From NCBI GenBank assembly GCA_902607585.1, contig CACLKP010000001.1, positions 38,896 to 102,895 on the forward strand: a stretch of DNA of 64,000 nt. Reading direction: 5' to 3'. Each line of letters begins with the position of its first letter. The first letter of the stretch is position 1. The DNA is from an uncultured Pelagibacteraceae bacterium (GTDB lineage Bacteria > Pseudomonadota > Alphaproteobacteria > Pelagibacterales > Pelagibacteraceae). The notes under the pieces were generated by a model. That model saw only the letters and a list, made by a program, of their open reading frames with translations. It searched no databases and was not told where the DNA came from. This document shows positions 34,260 to 42,954 of the stretch, one piece after another. Made by a program: the position numbers and the translations under genes.

Positions 34260-35357
34260 TTAACGTAGATCTAAAGCCCTAGAATCGCTGGCTTTCCAAG
34301 AAAGTTTAACGGAAGCCCCTTCTTTTAGATTAGCTCCCTTGTAGGAATTTGGAACTTTTACAATGAACTGGTCATTTCCACAAACTTCAACTCTTGTTCG
34401 AATATGATCTCCTAAATAAATTAATTCTTTAACTTTGGCTTCAAACGAATTTTCAAAACTACTATCAGACGAATTAATCTCAACACGTTCCGGACGAAGA
34501 GAAACGGTAGAGGCATCGCCTATAGAATTAACATTTACTTTTAGAGATTTTATTTCCTCTCCTTTTTCAGTTTTAACAACACACATCTTACCATTAATTG
34601 ATTTCACTTTCCCTTTAAGTTGATTATTCTCACCAATGAACTGTGCAACAAATGCATTTTCAGGTTTTTCATATAAAATATCTGGTGATGATATCTGTTG
34701 AATTTTTCCATCATTAAATACCGCTATACGATTTGACATTGTAAGAGCTTCGTTTTGATCGTGAGTAACATAAACAACTGTAATTCCAATCTGCTCATGA
34801 ATATGTTTAATTTCATATTGCATTTGTTCGCGAAGTTTTTTATCCAGAGCGCCCAAAGGCTCATCCATCAAAACTAGCCTAGGTTCAAAAACTAAAGCTC
34901 TTGCTAGTGCAACACGTTGTTGTTGTCCGCCAGATAATTGTAAAGGCATACGACTACCAAACGCTTCCAACTCTACCATGCCTAAAGCTTTTTTTACTTT
35001 TTCTTCAATATTAGATTTACTTAATTTTCTAACCTCAAGTGGAAATGCAAGATTTTCATTTACCGTCATATGCGGAAACAAAGCATAGTTTTGAAAAACC
35101 ATTCCAATTCCTCTTTTGTAAGGAGGAATTTTATTAATTGCTTCCCCATCTAAATATATTTCTCCACCAGTTGGCGTTTCAAACCCAGCTAGCATCATTA
35201 ATGTTGTTGTTTTCCCAGAACCAGACGGTCCCAGCATTGTAAGAAACTCACCTTTAGGAATATCTACGTTTAGATCTTTAACTACGAGTATTTCTCCATC
35301 GTAGCTTTTATCTACCTTATCAAATTTTACAAAACTGTCTGAACTCCCCATAAGCAT
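34260..35357 (-). CDS. ABC transporter ATP-binding protein, spermidine/putrescine type (PotA-like)
   Basis: The 365-residue ATPase shows Walker A GPSGSGKTTTLMML, the signature LSGGQQQRVALARAL, Walker B RLVLMDEPLGALD and the H-loop VYVTHDQNEAL, then a C-terminal TOBE domain from about residue 270. It follows the M24 enzyme gene by 38 bases and precedes the binding protein by 89. With the PotB, PotC and PotD homologues it powers uptake. Confidence 0.95.
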   Translation of the reverse strand: MLMGSSDSFVKFDKVDKSYDGEILVVKDLNVDIPKGEFLTMLGPSGSGKTTTLMMLAGFETPTGGEIYLDGEAINKIPPYKRGIGMVFQNYALFPHMTVNENLAFPLEVRKLSKSNIEEKVKKALGMVELEAFGSRMPLQLSGGQQQRVALARALVFEPRLVLMDEPLGALDKKLREQMQYEIKHIHEQIGITVVYVTHDQNEALTMSNRIAVFNDGKIQQISSPDILYEKPENAFVAQFIGENNQLKGKVKSINGKMCVVKTEKGEEIKSLKVNVNSIGDASTVSLRPERVEINSSDSSFENSFEAKVKELIYLGDHIRTRVEVCGNDQFIVKVPNSYKGANLKEGASVKLSWKASDSRALDLR

Positions 35358-35395
35358 TGAATATTAAACATTTGTGAAAAATTTTTTCAAGTTTT

Positions 35396-36565
35396 TTATC
35401 CTTTAATGTGTAAATCTCTTGATAAATTGCAGAATAATTCAGAACCTTTGTCTGTAACTCTTACTGACTCGCTGGCCTCCACGCCCCAATCACCAAATTG
35501 CATCACAGCTATCATATGGAAAGTAACGTTAGGTTGTAAAACAGTTTTATCACCTTTTGATATATTTAAAGTTTGTTCGCCCCAATCAGGAGGGTAACCA
35601 ATGCCAATAGAATATCCTGTTCTTGATTCTTTTTTGATTCCATATTTATCTAAGACGCCCCAAAATTTTTGAGCAACATCGTCAGCAGTGTTTCCTGGTT
35701 TAGTAACTGAAATTCCAGCGTCTAATGCTTCGTTAGTCGCTTTCATTGTATCAATTTTTTTTTGATTTTTTTTACCTAACAATACAGTCCTCGCCATAGG
35801 ACAATGATATCTTTTGTGGACTCCTGCTATTTCAATAATTGTTGCTTCACCATCAACAAATTTATCTTCTGTTGCTGTTAAATGTGAAGCTGAAGTCCCT
35901 TTCCCTGTAGGCAATAAAGTTGCAATGCTAGCATAATCACCACCAAATTCTGGGGTACCTTTAAACAAAGCTTTTTGAATATCAGCAACAGCATCGCACT
36001 GTCTTACCCCAGGACTAACACTTTCAAAAGCTGTTTTCATTACTTTTTCAGTTATTTGAGCTGCTGACTGCATTAACTTAATTTCAGCATCCGATTTAAC
36101 AACTCTTGCCCAATTTACTAAACGTTCTGCATCTTTAACTTTTGAATTTGGTAAGCCTTTTTTTATTGTCTCATAACAAAATGCAGTGAAATAATGACTG
36201 TCCATTTCTAGTCCAATATTAGACTTGTCCCACTTTCTTTGTTTTATTATTTCAACTAAATATTGGTAGGGATGTAATGGCCATGTATGAATATACTTTT
36301 CATCATACGCGATAATATTTTTATGTTGAACATAAGTCTTGATATATCCTCCTCCAACATCTTGAGCTCTTAGAAAACAAATTGGTTCATCTTCATTAAG
36401 ATGTACTAAAACACATTGCGCATAATAAAAAGACCATGCATCATATCCTGTTAAATAGTTCATATTAGCGGGATCGTGAGAAACTAATAAATCAATGCCC
36501 TGTTTTTGCATTGAGTCTTTTACTTTTTTTAATCGTTCTTTGTACTCACTATTTTTAAAAAGCAT
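35396..36565 (-). CDS. M24-fold hydrolase resembling ectoine hydrolase (DoeA/EutD-like)
   Basis: The 389-residue protein has the creatinase/M24 'pita-bread' layout and shared segments with ectoine hydrolases: MNYLTGYDAWSFYYAQCVLV near the N-terminus, VKSDAEIKLMQSAAQI, EFGGDYASIATLLPTG, H228 in SASHLT, IAGVHKRYHCPMARTVLLGK and TGYSIGIGYPPDWGEQT. Ectoine hydrolases open a cyclic amidine ring. The gene follows the EutA-like gene by 1 base, an arrangement known from ectoine operons, but no other ectoine gene is present in the window. The true substrate could instead be a cyclic guanidine such as creatinine; this is inference. Confidence 0.78.
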   Translation of the reverse strand: MLFKNSEYKERLKKVKDSMQKQGIDLLVSHDPANMNYLTGYDAWSFYYAQCVLVHLNEDEPICFLRAQDVGGGYIKTYVQHKNIIAYDEKYIHTWPLHPYQYLVEIIKQRKWDKSNIGLEMDSHYFTAFCYETIKKGLPNSKVKDAERLVNWARVVKSDAEIKLMQSAAQITEKVMKTAFESVSPGVRQCDAVADIQKALFKGTPEFGGDYASIATLLPTGKGTSASHLTATEDKFVDGEATIIEIAGVHKRYHCPMARTVLLGKKNQKKIDTMKATNEALDAGISVTKPGNTADDVAQKFWGVLDKYGIKKESRTGYSIGIGYPPDWGEQTLNISKGDKTVLQPNVTFHMIAVMQFGDWGVEASESVRVTDKGSELFCNLSRDLHIKG

Positions 36566-36566
36566 T

Positions 36567-37316
36567 TTAATTCTTTAAAAGTTTTCCATATCCTTCAACT
36601 GAAGATTTATATCCCACCGATCTTATAGTGTCCCAAATTAAAGTCTGATTACTAGAAAAAACAGGTTTATTTATTTTTTTTTCAACTTCGTCAAGAATTT
36701 CTAAGGCTGGAAGTGCCGTACAAGATACAAAAATTGCGTCCGCATCATTTATGTTTAACTTAGTTAATATCTCAGATAGATATTTTGGATCTACTCTTGC
36801 AAAATCTACATCTAAATCTAAATTAAAAGTACTAAATGACGTTACATTGATATTTTTTTTAATAAGATATTCAGAAATAGTTTTGTTTACAGATTCGGGA
36901 TAAGGTGTAAATACAGAAATCTTTTTTACATTCATTTTATTAAAAGCTTTAATTGCTGAAGTGATTGGAGTTGTTACGTGACAACCAGGCTTGGCCGATT
37001 GGATTTTTTCTTTAACTTTATCTTCTCCTATAGCTATTGTTCCCGATGTGCAGCCATAGGCCACTGTATTAATTTTTTCGCCTGGTAAAATTTTTTCAGT
37101 AATTGACTCTAATTGATCATACATTTTTAAAAGATTTTCTTTAGTTAATGGATTTTCGTTATGAATACGATTTACAAATAGATTGATGGGTAGACTGTGA
37201 CATATTGATTGAAAATCTCTTTCTATTGTAAGGTCAGTTGATAGCGCAAGCAATCCAATTCTTGGATTGGATTCTTTTTTAAATTTTGCTTCAATGTATT
37301 TCGATTTTATATTCAT
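36567..37316 (-). CDS. EutA-like Asp/Glu racemase-fold protein (maleate isomerase/arylmalonate decarboxylase group)
   Basis: The 249-residue protein has two cysteines in the positions of the racemase active-site pair, C89 in AYGCTSGTIAIG and C199 in FVSCTALPALEIL, plus RIGLLALSTDLTIERDF at the N-terminus and VFSSNQTLIWDT near the end. This pattern matches EutA of ectoine utilisation and maleate isomerase. EutA's chemistry is not settled. It lies between the creatinase (4-base gap) and the M24 enzyme (1-base gap), so it is cotranslated with them. Confidence 0.83.
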   Translation of the reverse strand: MNIKSKYIEAKFKKESNPRIGLLALSTDLTIERDFQSICHSLPINLFVNRIHNENPLTKENLLKMYDQLESITEKILPGEKINTVAYGCTSGTIAIGEDKVKEKIQSAKPGCHVTTPITSAIKAFNKMNVKKISVFTPYPESVNKTISEYLIKKNINVTSFSTFNLDLDVDFARVDPKYLSEILTKLNINDADAIFVSCTALPALEILDEVEKKINKPVFSSNQTLIWDTIRSVGYKSSVEGYGKLLKN

Positions 37317-37320
37317 AAAA

Positions 37321-38526
37321 TTATTTTATTACGTTGTGTTCTGGGCCAAATGGAAACTTGGTAATATCTTCGGACCCATTCTCGTTTACTACAAGAATAT
37401 CATGCTCGCGGTACCCTCCTGCTCCTGGTTCTCCTTCGGGAATAAAAATCATTGGTTCCATAGAAACAACCATATTAGGTTTCAAAACTGTTTCTATATC
37501 TTCGCGAAATTCAAGTTTGCCTTCCCTCCCATAATAAGGACTTAGAAGACCAAAAGAGTGTCCATAGCCAAAAGTACGACGATGAAGATAACCTAGTTCA
37601 GAAAATAAATTGTTTAGTTCGGCTGTTACTTCTGAACACTTAATTCCAGGTTTAATAATTTTAATTCCATGTCGATGAACTTTTACATTAGCCTCCCAAG
37701 CTTTCATTGAAGCATCATCGACTTCGCCGACAAAAAGTGTTCTCTCTAATGCTGTATAGTAGCCTGAAATCATAGGAAAGGTATTTAGAGAAAGAATATC
37801 TCCAAGCTTTAGTTTCCTGGTAGTTAGGGGATTATGAGCTCCATCCGTATTAATTCCTGACTGAAACCAAACCCAAGTGTCTCTTAATTCTGAATTTGGA
37901 TGATATTTTGCTATAGCTTTCTCCATTGCATCACGACCTACCATTGCAATATCAATTTCCGAAGCCCCAACTTTAATTTCTTTTACGAGAGCTTCGCCGC
38001 CTATATCAGCAATTTTTGCTCCACTTTTTATTAAAGCTATTTCCTCCTCTGACTTGATCATTCTTTGCTGCATTGTGGATGGTGCAATATCAATTATTTC
38101 TGGATTTCCAAGAGAATCTTTTAAGTTTTGATAACGCTCCATTGTTAAATGATCTTTTTCAATACCTATTTTTTTAACTTTTTTTACTAAGGAAATTATT
38201 GTCTTAAAATAATTGTCTCTTCCCCAATCAGTATAAATAAGATTTTCACCATAGCATCTGCGTCCTGGTTGGCCTGCATCAATGTTTGCTGAAACAACAA
38301 TATTTCGTTTATCAGTAACAACACAGGCGTATGGTCTTCCAAATGAACAGTAAAGAAAGCCTGAATAGTAGGCAATATTTTGCAGAGAAGTTAAAATTAC
38401 TGCATCAAGATTTTTTTCGGTTATTATTTTTCTTAAATTTTTTAGCCTATTTTCGTACTCTTTATCACTAAAAGGTAACGGAATTTTAGGTCCATTTGTG
38501 AATTGAAAAAAATCTGATCTTTTCAT
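37321..38526 (-). CDS. Creatinase (creatine amidinohydrolase)
   Basis: The enzyme splits creatine into sarcosine and urea. The 401-residue protein aligns over its length with Pseudomonas creatinase (403 residues), and the known active-site residues are present with an offset of zero to one: F62 and R64 in YCSFGRPY, the catalytic histidine H231 in GINTDGAHNP, E261 in ALERTLF, R334 in YYGREG and E357 in VVSMEPM. Other shared segments are VVSANIDAGQP, RDTWVWFQSG and PGAGGYREHDILVVNENG. It heads a nine-gene leftward operon with an importer. The numbering of the reference enzyme is from memory. Confidence 0.93.
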   Translation of the reverse strand: MKRSDFFQFTNGPKIPLPFSDKEYENRLKNLRKIITEKNLDAVILTSLQNIAYYSGFLYCSFGRPYACVVTDKRNIVVSANIDAGQPGRRCYGENLIYTDWGRDNYFKTIISLVKKVKKIGIEKDHLTMERYQNLKDSLGNPEIIDIAPSTMQQRMIKSEEEIALIKSGAKIADIGGEALVKEIKVGASEIDIAMVGRDAMEKAIAKYHPNSELRDTWVWFQSGINTDGAHNPLTTRKLKLGDILSLNTFPMISGYYTALERTLFVGEVDDASMKAWEANVKVHRHGIKIIKPGIKCSEVTAELNNLFSELGYLHRRTFGYGHSFGLLSPYYGREGKLEFREDIETVLKPNMVVSMEPMIFIPEGEPGAGGYREHDILVVNENGSEDITKFPFGPEHNVIK

Positions 38527-38706
38527 TATTAATTCCTAAACGATTAAGAAACGCCAAAAAACTAGCATAAATAGTTTGCTAACTCTATTTTAAAATTATT
38601 GCATTCTACTTATTGCTAATTTATTCTACGATCATCAAGGCGATACATAACTCATCGTAAACTACGAAAGCGGGATCGGTCGACTTAAATTATTAAGGAG
38701 ATGCTG
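38527..38706. promoter_or_regulatory. Divergent promoter region and 5' leader with alternative helices
   Basis: This is the longest gap in the window (about 170 bases). It separates the leftward creatinase operon from the rightward monooxygenase operon and must hold both promoters. Near the rightward gene, TACGAT (38627-38632) can pair with ATCGTA (38654-38659), while the overlapping CGATC (38629-38633) can pair with GATCG (38674-38678), so the two helices exclude each other. An AAGGAG ribosome site (38695-38700) sits 6 bases before the chosen ATG. No known riboswitch class is recognised; the folding is from inspection only. Confidence 0.4.
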
Positions 38707-39876
38707 ATGAAGATTGGATATTTTTGTAATACTACCAATTGGAAAAAAAAAACATACACACAAATATTAGATGAAGCGAGAGATATAGCTATTTATTGTG
38801 ACAAAAATAATTGGAATTCTATTTGGTTTACTGAACATCACTTTAATCACGAAGGAATGGAATCTTGCCCTAACCCACTAATACTGGGAACAGATATAGC
38901 GGCCAGAACCAAACAAATAAGAATAGGCCAAGCTTGCAATGTAATTACTTTTTGGAACCCAATTAGATTAGCTGAAGATATTGCTGCCCTAGACCATCTT
39001 TCTAATGGGAGAGTTGAAGTCGGGGTAGGTAGAGGAATTTATGGTCGAGAAGCTCTTCATATGAATGTAGAAGCCGATTTAAAAGATCAAGCAAAAAATA
39101 AAAGATTATTTGAAGAAACTTTAACAATAATGAAAAAAGCCTGGACTGAAAAATTTTTTAGCCATCAAGGAGAATTTTATACTTATCCTTCGCCTGATTT
39201 TGTCTGGCAACATGATATGAGCCCACCTAATGAAAATTTTGTAGATTTAAAAACTAATAAATTAAAAAAAATTAGCGTAGTGCCTCAACCTTATCAAAAA
39301 CCTCACCCGCGAATATGGCAAGTGGTAGATTCTCCTGGTTCAATTAAAAGAGCAGCAGAACTTGGTATTAATTGTATAATGTGGATACCAACAGTTAAGG
39401 CTTTAAAAGAAAGATTTGAAATTTATAAAAATGCTAAATCAGAAACTGAAAAAAGGGATGTTCCTATGGGTGAAGGTATTTGTTTAGTTCGAGATCTGTT
39501 TATAGCTGATAGCATGGAAGAAGCAAAAGAACTTGCTGGAGAACAAATGGTTAATTATATGCGTTGGGTTTGCCATTGGCGGGGTTTAGGAAGTCATATG
39601 GACCCAGGTGAAGAACTTCCTAAAACAAAAAATAAACTTGATTTACTTTCGTATGATTTTCTTCACAAACGTAATATGCTTTTTGGAACTTCAGAATATG
39701 TTATTGAAAAAATTGAAGAACTAAAGTCAGAACTCAATTTACAAAATCTACAGGTTTGGTCTAACTTTCCAGGCGTTAAACATGAACATTGCATGAAAAG
39801 TATTAAATTATTTACAGAAAAAGTAATGCCACATTTTAAAAACGGATTTAAAACTAAAATAAAAAAAGTTTCGTGA
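38707..39876 (+). CDS. LLM-class flavin-dependent monooxygenase (luciferase-like)
   Basis: The 389-residue protein has the bacterial luciferase-like TIM barrel: WNSIWFTEHHFNHEGM, RIGQACNVITFWNPIRLAEDIAALDHLSNGRVEVGVGRG, and a C-terminal FGTSEYVIEKIEEL. Enzymes of this class use reduced flavin and O2 to oxidise aldehydes, sulfonates, amines or heterocycles. The start at 38707 lies 6 bases after AAGGAG; the ATG at 38701 is too close. The stop overlaps the next gene's GTG by 4 bases. The substrate is unknown. Confidence 0.92.
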   Translation: MKIGYFCNTTNWKKKTYTQILDEARDIAIYCDKNNWNSIWFTEHHFNHEGMESCPNPLILGTDIAARTKQIRIGQACNVITFWNPIRLAEDIAALDHLSNGRVEVGVGRGIYGREALHMNVEADLKDQAKNKRLFEETLTIMKKAWTEKFFSHQGEFYTYPSPDFVWQHDMSPPNENFVDLKTNKLKKISVVPQPYQKPHPRIWQVVDSPGSIKRAAELGINCIMWIPTVKALKERFEIYKNAKSETEKRDVPMGEGICLVRDLFIADSMEEAKELAGEQMVNYMRWVCHWRGLGSHMDPGEELPKTKNKLDLLSYDFLHKRNMLFGTSEYVIEKIEELKSELNLQNLQVWSNFPGVKHEHCMKSIKLFTEKVMPHFKNGFKTKIKKVS

Positions 39877-41564
39877 GTAAATCATATAAGCTAAAAGGTG
39901 GTCAAGCAGCTGTTCAAGCTTTAAAAAAAGAAAAAACTAAACATGTGTTTGGTCTAATTGGATCAGCTACTATAGAAATGTTTGATGCTCTTTATCATGA
40001 AAAGGATATTAAATTTATAGGAGTAAGAGATGAAAGAACTGGTGCGCACATGGCAGATGGATATGCAAGAGCTTCTAATGGGCCAGGAGTAATACTTGCT
40101 GGACAAAACGGACCTGGTGCTACAAATCTTGTCACTGGTATCGCGCAAGCAGCAGCTGCATTTTCTCCGGTAGTTTCAATAGCAGGATTTATTTCAACAA
40201 AAGATAAAATCCAAGACGCTTTTCAGGGTATTGATCAACAATCTTTATTTAAACCAATAACTAAAAAAACCTGGACCATTAGTACGACAAAACAAATACC
40301 AAAAATATTCAGTAAAGCGTTTAATTTGGCTATGTCTCCAAGAAGAGGACCTGTTCAATTAAACTTGCCAAGAAATATTTTATCTGGAACGGCTGAATTT
40401 AATATTAACAAAAATGAAAAATCTTACAAAACTATAGACACTACAAAAGGTAAAAAAAATGACATTAAAAAAGCAGTTCAAATTATCAGTTCTGCTACAA
40501 AGCCTGTTATTATTGCAGGGGGAGGTATTAAATATACTGGCATTTATGAAGAAGTAATCAAACTTGCCGAATTAACAAATGCTCCCATAGTTACTGCCGC
40601 GGGCCACGGCGATGCTATTCCCTTTAACCATAAATTAAATGCTGGACAAATGGGTCCGAGAGGGAATCCTGTTGCCTCACGACTAATGAAAGAAGCTGAT
40701 GTCATTATTGCTCTTGGAACCCGACTTGGATTTAACTCAACTTTCTTTTCATATGAAAATTTAAATAAAAAGGCAAAGATTATTCAAATTGAATTAGAAA
40801 ATAAGATGTTAGGTAGATATTTTCCGGTTTCTGTTGGAATTTGTGCGGACGCATCAACAGTAGCGAAACAATTATATAATAAAATAAAAATTAATAAATT
40901 AAGTAAAGAAATTGATAGCTGGACAAAAAAATATTTAGATGAAAGATCTAGTTATTTACAAACTAGAGATAAGCTAATAGATAAATTTCCAATACAACCA
41001 GCCACTTTATTTAAACAACTAAGAAATGTGTTGCCTAAAAATTCAGCAATTACTCTCGATGCTGGCACTTTATGTCTTCAAGCTACAGATGCTCTAAAAT
41101 ATTATGATCCACCTTCTTTATTTACTCCTTTAGATTTTGGTCTAGTGGGTTTCTCTTTTGCATGCGGACTTGGTGTTAAAGTTGCACGTCCAGACAAAAC
41201 AGTAGTAAGTTTAATGGGTGATGGAGGTTTTGGTATGACCATTTCCGAACTTAGTACTGCTGTAAATTATGGTATTAATACCATCACAATAGTAATGAAT
41301 AATAAAAGTTGGGGTGCAGAGAAAGCTTATCAAAAAGATTTTTTCGGAAAACGCTATATTGGATCAGACATAAGTAGCCCACCATTTGATAAAGTTGCTC
41401 AACTTTATGGGGCAGAAGGTTTTAAAGTTGAACGTTCTTCAGAAATTAGTGAAGCGGTTGAAGCAGCACTAAAATATAATAAACCTGTGGTCATAGATAT
41501 TGCGATAGATCCAAAAGCACTGTACAGTTTTCGTCGTGACTCATTTGAACATAGAAATAAATAA
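39873..41564 (+). CDS. Thiamine-diphosphate-dependent enzyme (acetolactate synthase/sulfoacetaldehyde acetyltransferase-like)
   Basis: The 563-residue enzyme starts at GTG. It has the catalytic glutamate in FIGVRDERTGAHMADGYARA, the QNGPGATNLVTGIAQA loop, the central domain VIIAGGGIKYTG, and the ThDP-binding motif GDGGFGMTISELSTAVNYGI...NN. Enzymes of this family decarboxylate or cleave 2-oxo acids or sulfoacetaldehyde. The early GLIGSATIEMFD stretch resembles the acetyltransferase subgroup, but the reaction cannot be fixed. It is the second gene of the rightward operon, 2 bases before the DUF1185 gene. Confidence 0.9.
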   Translation: MSKSYKLKGGQAAVQALKKEKTKHVFGLIGSATIEMFDALYHEKDIKFIGVRDERTGAHMADGYARASNGPGVILAGQNGPGATNLVTGIAQAAAAFSPVVSIAGFISTKDKIQDAFQGIDQQSLFKPITKKTWTISTTKQIPKIFSKAFNLAMSPRRGPVQLNLPRNILSGTAEFNINKNEKSYKTIDTTKGKKNDIKKAVQIISSATKPVIIAGGGIKYTGIYEEVIKLAELTNAPIVTAAGHGDAIPFNHKLNAGQMGPRGNPVASRLMKEADVIIALGTRLGFNSTFFSYENLNKKAKIIQIELENKMLGRYFPVSVGICADASTVAKQLYNKIKINKLSKEIDSWTKKYLDERSSYLQTRDKLIDKFPIQPATLFKQLRNVLPKNSAITLDAGTLCLQATDALKYYDPPSLFTPLDFGLVGFSFACGLGVKVARPDKTVVSLMGDGGFGMTISELSTAVNYGINTITIVMNNKSWGAEKAYQKDFFGKRYIGSDISSPPFDKVAQLYGAEGFKVERSSEISEAVEAALKYNKPVVIDIAIDPKALYSFRRDSFEHRNK

Positions 41565-41566
41565 AT

Positions 41567-42157
41567 ATGGATTTAAATTTAAGAAAATTTGCAAAGTTTG
41601 TTGATAAAACTTTTATTGAAGGTGGTAAAAAAGCGAAAACACCTGTTTTGCTTGTTTCTGTTGCTGCTGTAATAAAAAACCCATGGATAGATAGAGGCTT
41701 TGTTGAAGATTTAAAACCTGAAATCCTTGCATTGGCTCCGAAGCTTGGAGATATTTTAGTTCCTGAACTAATAAAAGAAATAGGTTCTGGTGATAAAGTT
41801 TTAGCCTACGGTAAAGCTGGAGTGGTGGGTATAAAAGGTGAGATTGAACACGCTTCTGCATTTATTCACACATTAAGATTTGGAAACAAATTTAGAGATG
41901 CGGTTAAAGGAACTTCTTATTTAAGTTTTACAAACACAAGAGGCTCCGCAGGATCCAAAATTTCAATTCCCATGATGCATAAAACAGACAGTGGATTAAG
42001 ACCTTATTATTTAACTCATGAATTTAACATTCAGGATGCACCATGTCCTGATGAAATTGTCATTGCTATAGGTGGATCACCAGGAGGAAGAGCGCATGCT
42101 AGAACTGGAGACCGGTACCAAGACATGAAAGAAATGGGAATTAAAAATCCCAAATAA
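41567..42157 (+). CDS. DUF1185 'amino acid synthesis' family protein
   Basis: The 196-residue protein matches the family with the chorismate-mutase-like fold variant (PF06684): a variable N-terminus, VAAVIKNPWIDRGFVEDLKPEI, KAGVVGIKGEIEHASAFIHTL, and IVIAIGGSPGGRAHARTGDRYQDM. The crystal structures of family members gave no activity, and a role in amino acid metabolism was only suggested from context. Here it sits between the ThDP enzyme and an alpha/beta hydrolase with gaps of 2 and 5 bases. Confidence 0.9.
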   Translation: MDLNLRKFAKFVDKTFIEGGKKAKTPVLLVSVAAVIKNPWIDRGFVEDLKPEILALAPKLGDILVPELIKEIGSGDKVLAYGKAGVVGIKGEIEHASAFIHTLRFGNKFRDAVKGTSYLSFTNTRGSAGSKISIPMMHKTDSGLRPYYLTHEFNIQDAPCPDEIVIAIGGSPGGRAHARTGDRYQDMKEMGIKNPK

Positions 42158-42162
42158 ATTAA

Positions 42163-42954
42163 ATGTCAAATAAAGTAGATTCATTTGGCACTTCATATTC
42201 CTTAAAAAAAATTAATGAAAAAAATCCAATCGTATTCATACATGGCGTAGGTTTAACAAAAGAAATTTGGGAACCACAAATTAATTTTTTCAAAGATTAT
42301 AATACTCTTACATATGATTTGTTGGGACATGGAAAAACACCTCTAAAGAAATCTGAGGTTAGTTTTGAGGATTTCTCTAAACAATTATTTAGATTAATTA
42401 ATGAACTAAATTTTAACAAGATTCATTTAGTAGGTTTTTCATTAGGAGCTCTAATTGCTAGATATTTCGCTTCCGTACACAGTGATAAGTTATGTTCCTT
42501 AATCATACATGGTTCAATATATAAAAGAAATGAAGAACAAAAAAGAGTTGTTAGAAATAGATTTGAAGTAGCAAAACTGAAAAGACCAGCTTCAAAACAA
42601 ACAGCCATAAGAAGATGGTTATCTGAAAATTTTATTAAAAAAAATCCTGAAATCTATAATAAAATTTATTCTATTTTGGAGAAAAATAACCATAAAGATT
42701 TTTTAAAGTGTTATGAAATTTTCATTAATTATATTGATGATGACAATATGTTAGCGAAGATCAAAGCTAGTACTCTTATAACTACTGGAGAAAATGATGT
42801 AGGTTCAACCCCCGAAATGTCTAAAAATTTAAGTAAAATAATTCAAGGAAGTAAATTTGTTGAAATAAAAGAAGGTAAACATCTTTGTGGTATAGAATGT
42901 GCCAATGATGTAAATATAGTTTTTAAAGAATTTATTGATAAAAATAATGGCTAA
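42163..42954 (+). CDS. Alpha/beta hydrolase
   Basis: A 263-residue alpha/beta-fold hydrolase with the oxyanion region IVFIHGVGLTKEIWEPQ, the nucleophile serine in LVGFSLGALIARYFAS, an acidic residue in TTGENDVGSTPE and the catalytic histidine in EGKHLCGIE. It would cleave an ester, amide or C-C bond made by the preceding enzymes. Its end overlaps the aldehyde dehydrogenase start by 8 bases. Confidence 0.92.
   Translation: MSNKVDSFGTSYSLKKINEKNPIVFIHGVGLTKEIWEPQINFFKDYNTLTYDLLGHGKTPLKKSEVSFEDFSKQLFRLINELNFNKIHLVGFSLGALIARYFASVHSDKLCSLIIHGSIYKRNEEQKRVVRNRFEVAKLKRPASKQTAIRRWLSENFIKKNPEIYNKIYSILEKNNHKDFLKCYEIFINYIDDDNMLAKIKASTLITTGENDVGSTPEMSKNLSKIIQGSKFVEIKEGKHLCGIECANDVNIVFKEFIDKNNG

Noticed and set aside
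35396-36565. DddP DMSP lyase, another M24-fold enzyme of marine bacteria
   Set aside because: The sequence segments match ectoine hydrolase-like proteins and not DddP as far as I can recall; gene context also favours a guanidino or amidino substrate.
38601-38706. SAM-II, SAM-V or guanidine riboswitch before the monooxygenase operon
   Set aside because: I looked for the conserved cores, including ACGR-loop hairpins; two ACGA tetramers are present but lack flanking stems, so only a generic structured leader is proposed.
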